Below, in pieces: positions 8,416 through 18,538 of a stretch of 64,000 bases of DNA. The notes beneath the pieces were generated by a model, which saw only the letters and a program-made list of their open reading frames with translations, did not search any database and was not told the DNA's origin. Every line of letters begins with the position of its first letter. The first letter of the stretch is position 1. Origin of the DNA: Streptococcus marmotae (GTDB taxonomy: Bacteria > Bacillota > Bacilli > Lactobacillales > Streptococcaceae); the NCBI RefSeq assembly GCF_001623565.1, contig NZ_CP015196.1, positions 1,071,001-1,135,000 of the forward strand. Direction: 5' to 3'. A program made the position numbers and the translations under genes.

Positions 8416-10209
8416 ATGACTAAACGACAGTTATTGTACTTGCTCAGTGAAGAAAAATATTTAACTGCGATATCACTCTCCCAAAAATTACAGAAAAGCA
8501 CTCGTACCATTCAAAATATGATGAGAAACTTGAATGAGGAATTAAAAGGGGTAGTTCATATTTATTCTAAACCAGGATCTGGCTATAAATTAGAGATTCA
8601 AGATAATAACCGTTTTATGCAATTTTTAGTACAACAAAATCAGAATGATGAGATTGTTAGACGACAAAATATTATCATCAAGTCGTTTTTAGTGAATGAA
8701 TACGTCAAGATTTCAGTACTTGCTGATATGTGCTACGTTAATCAACGTACGATTTCAACGGATATTAAATTATTGAAAAAAGAGTTAAAGGAATTTGATT
8801 TACAGATAAATAGCAGACCGCATTATGGTCTTCATCTGGTCGGAGAGGAAGTTGGATTACGTAAATTTTTATTGTATAAAAAGTGGGAAGAAAAATATTA
8901 CTTTAATAAAGAAGAAGAGAGTAGTATCAATAGGTATTTACATTCGTATGAAATTAGCACAGTCAGCGTGCAGAATATAAAAGATTTGATTGCTATTAGT
9001 ATTTCTCGAAATTATAAACTGCGTCAACTAGATGAAATCTATTTACCAGATAAAGAATTAGTAGATTTAAATTATAAGTTTCAGTGGCAATTATCATCAC
9101 TTGATTTAGTATTTATTACCAATTATATCTATCATTGCAAAAAGAATTCTGGGGAAAGTCGTTTTATTGTGCAAGTGTTAGACGGCTTAAGAATCTTAGA
9201 GGAAACATTTGGATTAGATTTTCTAGAAGATTCTCATCTAACAACCAAAATTACAAATCATCTTACTGCTTTAAAGATTCGACTGGATAATCGTGTTATG
9301 GTAAAGAATCCCTTGCTTTCAGATATTCAGAAAAATCTAACGTTAGAATATAATATGGCTCGTTTTTTTGCAACATGGCTTTTTGACCCACTGCAATTAT
9401 CATTGACAGAAGATGAGCTAGGTTTTTTAGCAATTACCTTTGCTTTAATTACTTCAAGACTTGAAAAAATGAAGAAGAATGTGTTAATTCTGTCTGATAT
9501 TGGCTCAAGTAGTCATCAATACTTAGAGTTAACCTACCAGCATTTATTTGGGAAGTTTGTTGAAAAAATGACAATTTGCCATCCTTACGATATAGACAAA
9601 TTAAACTTGCAAGGGTATGACTATATCTTTACAACTGGTTCATTTGACTTCTCTACGCAAGTTGATGAGGATAAGATTAGATTTGTTCCCTATTTCTTGA
9701 AGCCAAATGATGAACAACTCATCCGTAATATTCTGGAAGCGGAGGAAGAGCTATCATTTTCCCAACTCTTGAATCAAAAATTATTTTTTAGAATAACAGA
9801 TAGACTGACTCCCGAGGAAGTAATAATAAAAATATGTAGCAATATTCAAGAATTGACAGGAGATACTATTACTGAAAAAGTTCTGAATAGGTATCAGATG
9901 GGGTCGACACAATTAGGGAATCACGTTGCATTTCTTCATCCTGCAGGTAGAAAGGAAAGCTCAAGTGTAGGCAATCACTATCTAGCAGTAACTGTGCTTT
10001 CTTCTCCAATCAAGTGGGATTTTTCAGAAATTCAATTAATTATAATTGCTTCTCTACCTTCGATTTCTAAATCGAATATGCTTATTTATGATAGCTTATC
10101 TACTTTGTTTTTGGAAGATAGCTTATTAGAAAAATTCTTAGAAAATGCAGACTTTAAAACGTTTGAATCACTCTTACTCAAGATAGAAAGGAGTAAACGG
10201 AATGGATGA
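8416..10209 (+). CDS. PRD-domain PTS transcriptional regulator (BglG/MtlR type activator)
   Basis: A 597-residue multidomain regulator. Two N-terminal HTH modules are visible: LTAISLSQKLQKSTRTIQNM (about 16-35) and VKISVLADMCYVNQRTIS (about 93-110). Two PRD domains follow (about 175-280 and 290-390). A IIB-like segment with VLILSDIGSSSHQYLEL lies at about 355-440, and a IIA-like C-terminal region (HVAFLHP) at about 450-590. Proteins of this type activate their PTS operon, with activity set by HPr- and EII-dependent histidine phosphorylation. The last eight bases overlap the IIA gene, so it heads the operon it probably controls. Confidence 0.88.
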   Translation: MTKRQLLYLLSEEKYLTAISLSQKLQKSTRTIQNMMRNLNEELKGVVHIYSKPGSGYKLEIQDNNRFMQFLVQQNQNDEIVRRQNIIIKSFLVNEYVKISVLADMCYVNQRTISTDIKLLKKELKEFDLQINSRPHYGLHLVGEEVGLRKFLLYKKWEEKYYFNKEEESSINRYLHSYEISTVSVQNIKDLIAISISRNYKLRQLDEIYLPDKELVDLNYKFQWQLSSLDLVFITNYIYHCKKNSGESRFIVQVLDGLRILEETFGLDFLEDSHLTTKITNHLTALKIRLDNRVMVKNPLLSDIQKNLTLEYNMARFFATWLFDPLQLSLTEDELGFLAITFALITSRLEKMKKNVLILSDIGSSSHQYLELTYQHLFGKFVEKMTICHPYDIDKLNLQGYDYIFTTGSFDFSTQVDEDKIRFVPYFLKPNDEQLIRNILEAEEELSFSQLLNQKLFFRITDRLTPEEVIIKICSNIQELTGDTITEKVLNRYQMGSTQLGNHVAFLHPAGRKESSSVGNHYLAVTVLSSPIKWDFSEIQLIIIASLPSISKSNMLIYDSLSTLFLEDSLLEKFLENADFKTFESLLLKIERSKRNG

Positions 10210-10531
10210 AAAATACTTAGCAACAATTATGGACATTATCATGCATTCAGGAGAAGCTAGAGGATATTATCTACAGGCAATATCTGTTGCTCAAGAAGGA
10301 AAGATTGAGGAGGCTCTTGAATTGGCAAAACTCGGGAAAGGGGAATTAGTACTTGCCCATAATGCGCAGACGGACATGATGGTAAAAGAAAGTGTGGGGG
10401 AGTATACAACTTTTAGTCTACTATTGATTCATTCTCAAGATCATTTGATGACGACACTGACTATTAAGGATTTATTTGGCGCATTTTTAGAAATTGGTAA
10501 AAAATTAACATATTTAGGAGGTAAATTATGA
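10202..10531 (+). CDS. PTS lactose/cellobiose-family IIA component
   Basis: A 109-residue all-helical phosphocarrier. The family motif H-S-Q-D-H-L-M has the phosphorylated His77 and the metal-binding Asp80. SGEARGYYLQAI near the N terminus is the helical-bundle signature of this family. It accepts phosphate from HPr and passes it to the IIB cysteine. It overlaps the regulator by eight bases and the IIB gene by four (ATGA), showing tight translational coupling. The sugar cannot be deduced; a disaccharide or beta-glucoside is usual for the family. Confidence 0.92.
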   Translation: MDEKYLATIMDIIMHSGEARGYYLQAISVAQEGKIEEALELAKLGKGELVLAHNAQTDMMVKESVGEYTTFSLLLIHSQDHLMTTLTIKDLFGAFLEIGKKLTYLGGKL

Positions 10532-10830
10532 CAAATATTTTACTATGTTGTTCAGCTGGCATGTCTACAAGTTTGTTAGTAACGAAGATGCAACATGCTG
10601 CTACTGAAAGAAATATTGATTCAAAGATATGGGCTGTTTCTGTTGATGAGGTAGAACAGCACATTAATGCTGCCGACGTCCTACTGCTGGGTCCACAAAT
10701 TAAATTTTTAAGAGGAGAGATTGAGCCACTCGCAAATGGTATACCGCTAGGTGTCATTCCTATGAGAGATTACGGAACTCTAAATGGGGGGAAGGTTTTG
10801 GAGTTTGCATTATCATTGTTAGATAAGTAA
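10528..10830 (+). CDS. PTS lactose/cellobiose-family IIB component
   Basis: A 100-residue protein with the P-loop-like active site ILLCCSAGMSTS. Cys8, directly before SAGMSTS, is the expected phosphocysteine. LLLGPQIKF and NGIPLGVIPMRDYG match the rest of the IIB fold. It transfers phosphate to the sugar bound by IIC. The start overlaps the IIA stop (ATGA). The IIC gene that should receive the phosphate is frameshifted in this genome. Confidence 0.92.
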   Translation: MTNILLCCSAGMSTSLLVTKMQHAATERNIDSKIWAVSVDEVEQHINAADVLLLGPQIKFLRGEIEPLANGIPLGVIPMRDYGTLNGGKVLEFALSLLDK

Positions 10831-10844
10831 GGAGGAGATTTATC

Positions 10845-12103
10845 ATGACCTTTGTTGAAAAAATGGAAGAATTAGCTTACAAAGTAGGTAAGCAGAAACA
10901 TTTACTAGCCATTCGAGATGGAATGGTACTATCGATGCCCCTTATTTTAATTGGAAGTATCTTTGTCATCATCCAAAGCTTTCCAGTGCCGGCATGGGAA
11001 TCCTATCTTACGTCTGTGGGAGCAATGGGCTATTTAGGAACCGTTATCAATGCGACATTTGGGATTATGGCATTGGTTGCTGTTTTTGGTATAGCTAAAA
11101 AATTGGCAGATATATATAAAACAGATGGGACAAGTGCAGGAATTATTGCCTTAGCAGCTTATTTGATGTTGATACCAAGTAGTGAGGGAATGATTAGTTT
11201 TGGTTATTTTGGTAGTAGGGGGTTATTTGTTGCTATTGTCGTAGGATTATTGACGGGCGAAATTTTCCGGATTCTTATTCAAAGAAATATTGTTATTAAA
11301 ATGCCTGAATCTGTTCCCCAGCAGTTGCGCGTTCATTTACCTCTCTCATCCCAGGTTTTATTGTCATTTTGTTTTTCATTGGATTAGATTTAATGATAAA
11401 AGCAGCAGGATTTAGTGATGTGTTTCAAGTGATGCTCACTCTTTTAGCAGAACCTTTGAAGTATGCGAGTAATAGTTTTGTTGGCGCACTCATGGCAATT
11501 TTGTTTAATTCGGTAGTGTGGTTGTTTGGGGTACATGGTGGTCAATTGGTGAGCAGCATTATGGATCCGATTTGGTTTATCAATACTGATGCTAATCGTG
11601 TTGCTTGGCAGGCAGGAGAAGAATTACCATTTATTGTAACAAAACCATTTTTAGATAATTTTGCCTGGGTAGGTGGTAGCGGTGCAACACTGGGGTTGGC
11701 AATTTTCTTATTTTTCTTTGCTAAAAGTAAGCAAAATAAAGCACTTGGGAAGATGGCTTTTGTGCCAGACTGGTTCTCTGTTAATGAACCAATGCTCTTT
11801 GGTTTTCCGATTGTTCTTAGTCTTGATTTGGCTATTCCTTTCATAGTAGCACCGTTGATAACAGGAAGTATTTCTTATATAGCCATGGCTACGGGACTTG
11901 TGCATAAAACAGTAGGTGTATTAATTCCATGGGCGACTCCGCCGATTATTAGTGGCTATTTGTCTACAGGCGGTCATATTAGCGGTTCGATTTTACAAAT
12001 CGTTAATATCTTAATAGCTTTCTTAATCTACTACCCATTTATCAAGCGGCTTGATAATCGGATGAAGAAAGAAGAGGATTTACTAGAGGGAGTGAATAAA
12101 TGA
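10845..12103 (+). pseudogene. PTS lactose/cellobiose-family IIC permease, frameshifted
   Basis: Two overlapping frames (10845-11387 and 11369-12103) together encode one IIC permease of about 420 residues. The first gives the N-terminal membrane helices up to IVIKMPESVP. The second continues from VARSFTSLIPGF through the substrate loop SVVWLFGVHGGQLV and FVPDWFSVNEPMLFGFP to the last helix. Adding one C to the C run at 11316-11319 restores the usual SVPPAVARSF join. As sequenced, the transporter is cut after about 160 residues plus a frameshifted tail. It could be a real mutation, phase variation or a sequencing error. A ribosome site GGAGGAG precedes 10845. Confidence 0.88.
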
Positions 12104-12993
12104 AACGTTTATTAAATTGTACTGCCTCGGATTTTATGCAAATGTCCAGAGAGGAGTTAATTGCAGCGATCCGAGCCAGTGAGGGGCGCGTGATTGTATC
12201 AGAGACTGTGGTATCTTGTATGCCAGCAATACCGGCAATTACGAATGCCGAAATTTCTAGAGCTGCGGGTGCAGATTTAATTCTATTAAATACTTTTGAT
12301 GCTTTTCATCCGGTGATTAATGGACTGGATAATATGGAGCAACCTATTCAGCGTCTGAAAGAACTAATAGGTAGGCCAATTGGAGTGAATCTAGAACCTG
12401 TAGATAGTCGGGCGAAAATGCTTGAAGAAAGAATAGACATAGTAAAAGGTCGACAAGTTAGTATAGAAACTTTAAATAGTTTAAATAATCTAGGAGTTGA
12501 TTTTGTTTGCATTACGGGAAACCCTGGAACAGGAGTGACAAACCAGTCTATTATCGATGCAATTCAACTAGCGAAAGATAGTTTTCGTGGAATGATTATT
12601 GCTGGGAAAATGCATGGTGCAGGTTCTAAGGATCCGATATATGATATCGATGCGCTTGAATCTTTTGCAAAAGCGGGAGCGGATGTCATTCTGCTACCTT
12701 CACCAGGAACAGTTCCTGGTAGTACCGTTGATGTCTGCTATAATATTATTAGAAGATTAAAAAAATATGATGTTTTAACAATGGGAGGATTAGGAACTAG
12801 TCAAGAGACATCCGATGTTGAAACTATTAGACAAATTGGTTTATATAATAAAATGGTGGGATTTGATATTCATCATATTGGAGATGCAGGCGAAGGTGGT
12901 GTCTCACCGTTTGAAAATATATTTGAATTGTCCAAAGTGGTTCGTGGAAGAAAGCATACTCTTAAAATGATTTGTACATCAAATGCTCGTTAG
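12100..12993 (+). CDS. TIM-barrel-like protein of unknown function, PTS-associated (DUF7916-like)
   Basis: A 297-residue cytoplasmic protein, with ATG overlapping the IIC stop (ATGA). Repeated beta-strand-like segments end in Gly/Asp loops: AGADLILLNTFDAF, IGVNLEPVD, VDFVCITGNPGTGV, MIIAGKMHGAG, ADVILLPSPGTVPGS, and VGFDIHHIGDAGEGG. This pattern suggests a TIM barrel with a phosphate-binding C-terminal half. I recall similar proteins linked to lactose/cellobiose-type PTS operons, annotated as unknown or wrongly as HAD-like. It may process the phosphosugar from the transporter; no activity is claimed. Confidence 0.7.
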   Translation: MKRLLNCTASDFMQMSREELIAAIRASEGRVIVSETVVSCMPAIPAITNAEISRAAGADLILLNTFDAFHPVINGLDNMEQPIQRLKELIGRPIGVNLEPVDSRAKMLEERIDIVKGRQVSIETLNSLNNLGVDFVCITGNPGTGVTNQSIIDAIQLAKDSFRGMIIAGKMHGAGSKDPIYDIDALESFAKAGADVILLPSPGTVPGSTVDVCYNIIRRLKKYDVLTMGGLGTSQETSDVETIRQIGLYNKMVGFDIHHIGDAGEGGVSPFENIFELSKVVRGRKHTLKMICTSNAR

Positions 12994-13272
12994 AGCATAA
13001 AAACATAGAAGTACGGCAGTGCTTAGAAGAGAAATTTGAATGGATTACATTTCTTCATTTAAAGATTAAGCTAGAATGCTCAGTGCTTGTCTTGGAAGGT
13101 AGGGATGTGCTTACGGTTAGATAAGCTGGTCAGGTGCTAGCAAATCTTATTCTTCATTATGATAACATTATCACTGCTTATCTTAAATTTATTTTGAATA
13201 AATCTACATGATTTAGGAACTGCTTATATGAAGCTAACTGCTAGGATATTTGGATAGCTATTTCTCTCAATC

Positions 13273-15067
13273 GAGGCTGGGCAAAAACTAGCTGCTCATA
13301 TATAAAAAACGAGCCATTCCAATTAGGAGTTGCTCGTTTTCCATTTCATGCTTTATAATTATAATAACCACAAAACAACTAGAAAGGCATGAAAATGTAT
13401 AAACAGTATAACACAAATCAGCTTAGTTTGGAATTAAATATCGCTTGGGACTTACCTGCTACACATGAGGCACGTCTGATTAGTCAGTTTGTGGATACTA
13501 TTCCTCAATCCGTTCTCCTAGAAGAAACTTCCCACACAGGTCGTCCTGCCTTTCATCCAGCGATGTTGCTCAAAATGACCCTGTTCGCCTATGCTCGCCA
13601 AGTTTTCTCTGGTAGAAAAATTGTCCAAATGAATGAGGAAGTCATTCCTATGAAATGGCTGAGTCAAGATACCTACGTCTGTTATCGAACCATAAATAGT
13701 TTTCGGGCCTCTACACACGCCAACCAGCTTATCAAAACTGCTTTCATCTACTTTACTCTCCTCCTCAGAGAGAATGGATTGATTGAAGATAAAGCTCTCT
13801 TCATTGACGGGACTAAGGTAGAAGCTGATGCCAACAAGTATTCTTTCACGTGGAAAAAGGCCGTTGAGCGCTATGAAGATGCCTTGAATGGAAACATTTC
13901 TGCCCTCTATGACAAGCTAGTCCAAGAAGGGGTGGATACTGCCTTGTCCAAGGAAGAATGTCTCACTAGCGAAGGACTAAACCAACTCCTACAAGAGACC
14001 GAACAAGTACTAGATGAGTTGGAAAATGCTATCTCACAAGAGCCTAAAGTCAGTAAAGGTGGATCGGCTAACAGACAGAAACGAAGAAGAATTAAGAAAC
14101 TCAAGAGAAAGTTGAAAGAGGATTTTCTTGTTCGGAAACAAAAGTACGAACGAGATAAACAGATTTTACAAGAGCGAAATTCCTATTCTAAAACAGATCC
14201 TGATGCGACGTTTATGAGGATGAAAGAGGATCATATGAGGAATGGTCAGCTCAAACCTGGTTACAACCTTCAACTTGGTACAAATAGCCAGTTTGCCTTA
14301 GCTTACGGATTGTATCCGAATCCAACTGACACTCGTACACTCAAACCTTTTCTTCAATCCATCCAAACCTTAGAACTCTTTCAACACATTGTTGCGGATG
14401 CAGGTTATGGTAGTGAAGAAAATTACAGCTTTATCGTTGATGTTCTGGAGAAAACGCCTCTAATTCCCTACGGAACATATCAGAAAGAGCAGAAGAAAAG
14501 CTACAAGAAGAGTGATGCCAATCCTGAAAACTGGACTTACCTAGAAGATTCTGACCAGTGGATAAAACCAGATGGAGTTGTCTACTCGTTTAAGAATTAT
14601 TCACGAAGAACGGAAAAGTATGGATTTGAGAAAGATAGTAAGATTTACGAAGCTGATCCTGTACAAGCTAGTGAAGAGTTAGACCAATTAGCACGGACAG
14701 AGAAAGGAAACCTCAAACAAATTCAGTATAATCCTACGTGGAACTATTTCAAGAACTTAGCCAAAGAGGAATTGACAAGTAAAGAGGGAGCCCGCATTTA
14801 TGCCAAACGCAAGGTGGATGTCGAACCTGTATTTGGTAGGATGAAGGGTGTTTTTGGCGTACGCAGAGTGCATGTCAGAGGTCAAAAAGTGGTTGAAACT
14901 GAGATAGGATTCCTCCTAATGAGCATGAATCTCACGAAATTGGCTAAGAAATTAGTCCAATATAATAGAGACAAAAATAAAAACACAAATAGTTCGGCAG
15001 GATTTCATCAAAATCAGCTTGAATCTATATGTGTTTTTTATTTACTGGCTAGTTTTTGCCCAGCCTC
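13273..15067 (+). mobile_element. IS1182-family insertion sequence, copy 1 (1795 bp)
   Basis: The ends are perfect 20-base inverted repeats beginning GAGGCTGGGCAAAAACTAGC (13273-13292 and 15048-15067). One long transposase gene fills the element. An internal hairpin near 13309-13342 (AAACGAGC... GCTCGTTT) lies ahead of the transposase and may block incoming transcription. No direct target duplication is visible; the flanks AATC and GATT form a palindrome across the insertion point instead. A second copy lies at 43457-47767. Confidence 0.9.
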
Positions 15068-15155
15068 GATTTTTTATATGGTGCCAAAAAGGAATCGTTC
15101 AGATTTTACAAACTATTGCAGCATTTTTCGGCTCTTTGTCAACTGTAGTGGGTAG
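13389..15155 (+). CDS. IS1182-family transposase, frame runs out of the element
   Basis: A DDE transposase of 588 residues as read. The N-terminal domain includes HTGRPAFHPAMLLKMTLFAY, typical of IS1182/IS5-like transposases. The catalytic region includes ALFIDGTKVEAD (about 138-149), a central Arg/Lys-rich segment, HIVADAGYGSEENY, and a C-terminal KVDVEPVFGRMKGVFGVRR with the catalytic Glu. The frame has no stop within the IS. It continues through the right inverted repeat, so about the last 28 residues come from flanking DNA and the tip of the ISL3 element. The start ATG at 13389 or 13395 follows CTAGAAAGG. The copy looks functional. Confidence 0.88.
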   Translation: MKMYKQYNTNQLSLELNIAWDLPATHEARLISQFVDTIPQSVLLEETSHTGRPAFHPAMLLKMTLFAYARQVFSGRKIVQMNEEVIPMKWLSQDTYVCYRTINSFRASTHANQLIKTAFIYFTLLLRENGLIEDKALFIDGTKVEADANKYSFTWKKAVERYEDALNGNISALYDKLVQEGVDTALSKEECLTSEGLNQLLQETEQVLDELENAISQEPKVSKGGSANRQKRRRIKKLKRKLKEDFLVRKQKYERDKQILQERNSYSKTDPDATFMRMKEDHMRNGQLKPGYNLQLGTNSQFALAYGLYPNPTDTRTLKPFLQSIQTLELFQHIVADAGYGSEENYSFIVDVLEKTPLIPYGTYQKEQKKSYKKSDANPENWTYLEDSDQWIKPDGVVYSFKNYSRRTEKYGFEKDSKIYEADPVQASEELDQLARTEKGNLKQIQYNPTWNYFKNLAKEELTSKEGARIYAKRKVDVEPVFGRMKGVFGVRRVHVRGQKVVETEIGFLLMSMNLTKLAKKLVQYNRDKNKNTNSSAGFHQNQLESICVFYLLASFCPASIFYMVPKRNRSDFTNYCSIFRLFVNCSG

Positions 15156-16544
15156 ATGAAAAGCTAACACCTAGAGAGGACCAAATTGGTCTTCTCTCGT
15201 TTTATGTTTAAAGCAATGAAAATCCGCTTTTTAAAGTTTTCAAAGTTTCGAAAGCCAAAGGCATTGCGTTTGATGACTTTGATGAGATTATTCGTCGCCT
15301 CAAGTTTGGCATTTGAGTAAGGCAATTCCATGGCGTTGAGAATCTTATCCTTGTCCTTCAAAAAGGTATTAAATACGGTCTGGAAAATCGGGTCGACAGT
15401 CTGCCGAGCGTCTTGGATAAGTCCAAAAAACTGGTCAGCTTGCTTCTCCTGGAAGTGAAAAAGCAGTAGTTGATAGAGCTCGTAGTGTTCTCTCAGTTCT
15501 TGAGAATAGCCTATCAGTTTAGCGACAATCTCCTGGTTGGTTAAGTGCATGCGAAATGTAGGGCGGTAAAACCGCTTGTCACTGAGTTTACGGCTATCTT
15601 GTTGTACCAGTTTCCAGTATCGTTTGAGCGTTTTGTATTCATGCGATTTTCTGTCGAATTGCTTCATGATTTGTATGCTGAGACGGTTCATAGCACGGCT
15701 GAGATGTTGCAAAATGTGGAAGCGATCAAGCACTATTTTGGCATTCGGAAAAAGCTTCTTAGCGAGGACATAATAGGGGCTAAACATGTCCATAATGATG
15801 ATTTTAACGCGGTTTCTGACCTGTCTAGGGTATCTCAGAAAGTGATTTCGGATGGTTGCTTGCGTTCTTCCATCAAGGATAGCGATGATGTTATTTGTGT
15901 CAAAATCTTGAGCGATAAAGCTCATTTTCCCTTTCTTGAAGGCATACTCATCCCAGGACATGACTTCTGGAAGCTTATCCCAATCCGTTTCAAATTTAAA
16001 CTCATTGAGTTTTCGAATAACTGTAGATGTAGAAATGGAGAGTCTGTGTGCGATATGTGTCATTGCTTGCTTTTCGATGAGTAATTGTGCGATTTTCTGG
16101 TTGACATCGACAGAGATTTGATGGTTTTTCTTAACAATAGGAGTTTCAGCGACCGCCATTTTCCCACATTCCTTGCACTTGAAACGACGCTTTCGAAGGC
16201 GGATAAGTAGCGGGTAGCCAGCAGTTTCTAAGTAGGGGATTTTAGAGGCTTTCTGGAAGTCGTACTTAGCCATTTGTCCCTTGCAGGAAGGGCATTTAGG
16301 GGCTGTGTAATCCAAGCGACCGTGGAGTTCTAAGTGTGTTCCCATGTCGCATTCATTAGTGATAGTGATATTTTTGTCTTTCATTTTGAGAAAATTTGTG
16401 ATAAGATTTAGTTGTTCCATATGAGTCTTTCTAAATGATATTTTTGTCGCTTTTCATTATAGGTCATATGGGACTTTTTTTCTACACTCTAAAAGGCTCC
16501 ATAATCTCTGTGGCGGGCGTACCCACTACAGATATTATAGAGCC
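15130..16544 (-). mobile_element. ISL3-family insertion sequence, copy 1 (1415 bp)
   Basis: The ends begin GGCTCT and share TGTAGTGGGTA as imperfect inverted repeats of about 25 bases. A perfect 8-base target duplication CATTTTTC is present at 15122-15129 and 16545-16552, as expected for ISL3. The single transposase gene is on the minus strand. It landed 62 bases right of the IS1182 copy, in what is now the purA upstream region. The second copy (46260-47673) is nearly identical. Confidence 0.93.
15164..16420 (-). CDS. ISL3-family transposase
   Basis: A 418-residue intact DDE transposase. The N-terminal zinc-binding part has CPSCKGQ (about 38-44) and CKECGK (about 80-85). A helix-turn-helix follows (MTHIAHRLSISTSTVIRKL, about 119-137). 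The catalytic core has SWDEYAFKKG, IIMDMFSPYY and the Glu in NAKLEATNNLIKVIKRNAFG. Length and domain order fit the ISL3 family. The gene ends 34 bases from its element end. No frame damage is visible. Confidence 0.94.
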   Translation of the reverse strand: MEQLNLITNFLKMKDKNITITNECDMGTHLELHGRLDYTAPKCPSCKGQMAKYDFQKASKIPYLETAGYPLLIRLRKRRFKCKECGKMAVAETPIVKKNHQISVDVNQKIAQLLIEKQAMTHIAHRLSISTSTVIRKLNEFKFETDWDKLPEVMSWDEYAFKKGKMSFIAQDFDTNNIIAILDGRTQATIRNHFLRYPRQVRNRVKIIIMDMFSPYYVLAKKLFPNAKIVLDRFHILQHLSRAMNRLSIQIMKQFDRKSHEYKTLKRYWKLVQQDSRKLSDKRFYRPTFRMHLTNQEIVAKLIGYSQELREHYELYQLLLFHFQEKQADQFFGLIQDARQTVDPIFQTVFNTFLKDKDKILNAMELPYSNAKLEATNNLIKVIKRNAFGFRNFENFKKRIFIALNIKREKTNLVLSRC

Positions 16545-16632
16545 CATTTTTCAAGATGATAATCGACCTTTCACGGACAATACTGGGTCGAATCTTGAAA
16601 AAATCGTTAAAATCGGCTATAATGAATTGTAA

Positions 16633-18020
<1,388 letters not shown>

Positions 18021-18470
18021 GTTGAAGATAGAAATTCGCGGAGGCGAATTTTCTTCTTAACAAGGTGCAGTGCACCTTTTTAGGTTGGAAATAAGGATTT
18101 GTGGTAACAAATCCTCCGCTTGATAAGGTCCGGGGGACTATTTCAATCGGGAGATAGGAACTACTGACAGGTAGTTTCAGAATGTAGACAAATCTCATAA
18201 TTCAGAAAAACATTACAATGATATTTCATTTTCTGTAGTTTTAAGGTTAGAAAATTTGCGAGCGTAGCGAGCACAATACCGCCACCACCGCCGTGCTAAA
18301 AGTGGGAGTGAGACAGAAGTCGTGATTTCGTTGAAATCGATTATCCTCGCTCCTTTGTTTCTGGGATCGGGCTAAAATAATCCACTAGATTATTTTAGCC
18401 CGAAGGAAGTCGCTGATGTCCGAAAGCACATAAGGATGGTGGCAATAAAAAGACTTTTTCTTCAAGCTGG
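18021..18470. repeat. Array of short intergenic hairpins (BOX/RUP-like repeat block)
   Basis: No gene is visible. At least five consecutive palindromes occur: AATTCGC/GCGAATT (near 18033-18050), AAGGTGC/GCACCTT (18062-18078), AGGATTTGT/ACAAATCCT (18094-18115), AACTAC/GTAGTT (near 18160-18178), and a 15-base perfect stem starting CGGGCTAAAATAATC (18368-18402). The linker AGGTTGGAAATAAGGATT at 18082-18099 recurs exactly at 34481-34498 inside a MITE. The array is therefore a dispersed repeat family, not unique sequence. Confidence 0.65.
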
Positions 18471-18497
18471 GATTTTGCATCATGCTCTTGACAATAT

Positions 18498-18536
18498 AAA
18501 AAATAGAAGTTCATTTTTAAATGGACTTCTATTTTT
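18498..18536 (-). terminator. Intrinsic terminator of the flavin oxidoreductase operon
   Basis: AAAAATAGAAGTTCAT pairs with ATGGACTTCTATTTTT with one wobble pair. It lies just past the stop of the minus-strand gene, and the 3' arm on that strand ends in T. Confidence 0.8.
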
Positions 18537-18538
18537 CG

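Noticed and set aside
15545..16084. Plus-strand frame of 179 residues opposite the ISL3 transposase (and the same at 46720-47037 opposite copy 2)
   Set aside because: It is an antisense shadow of a conserved transposase present at both copies.
18021..18470. CRISPR-like array downstream of purA
   Set aside because: The palindromes differ in sequence and there is no constant direct repeat with unique spacers and no cas gene.
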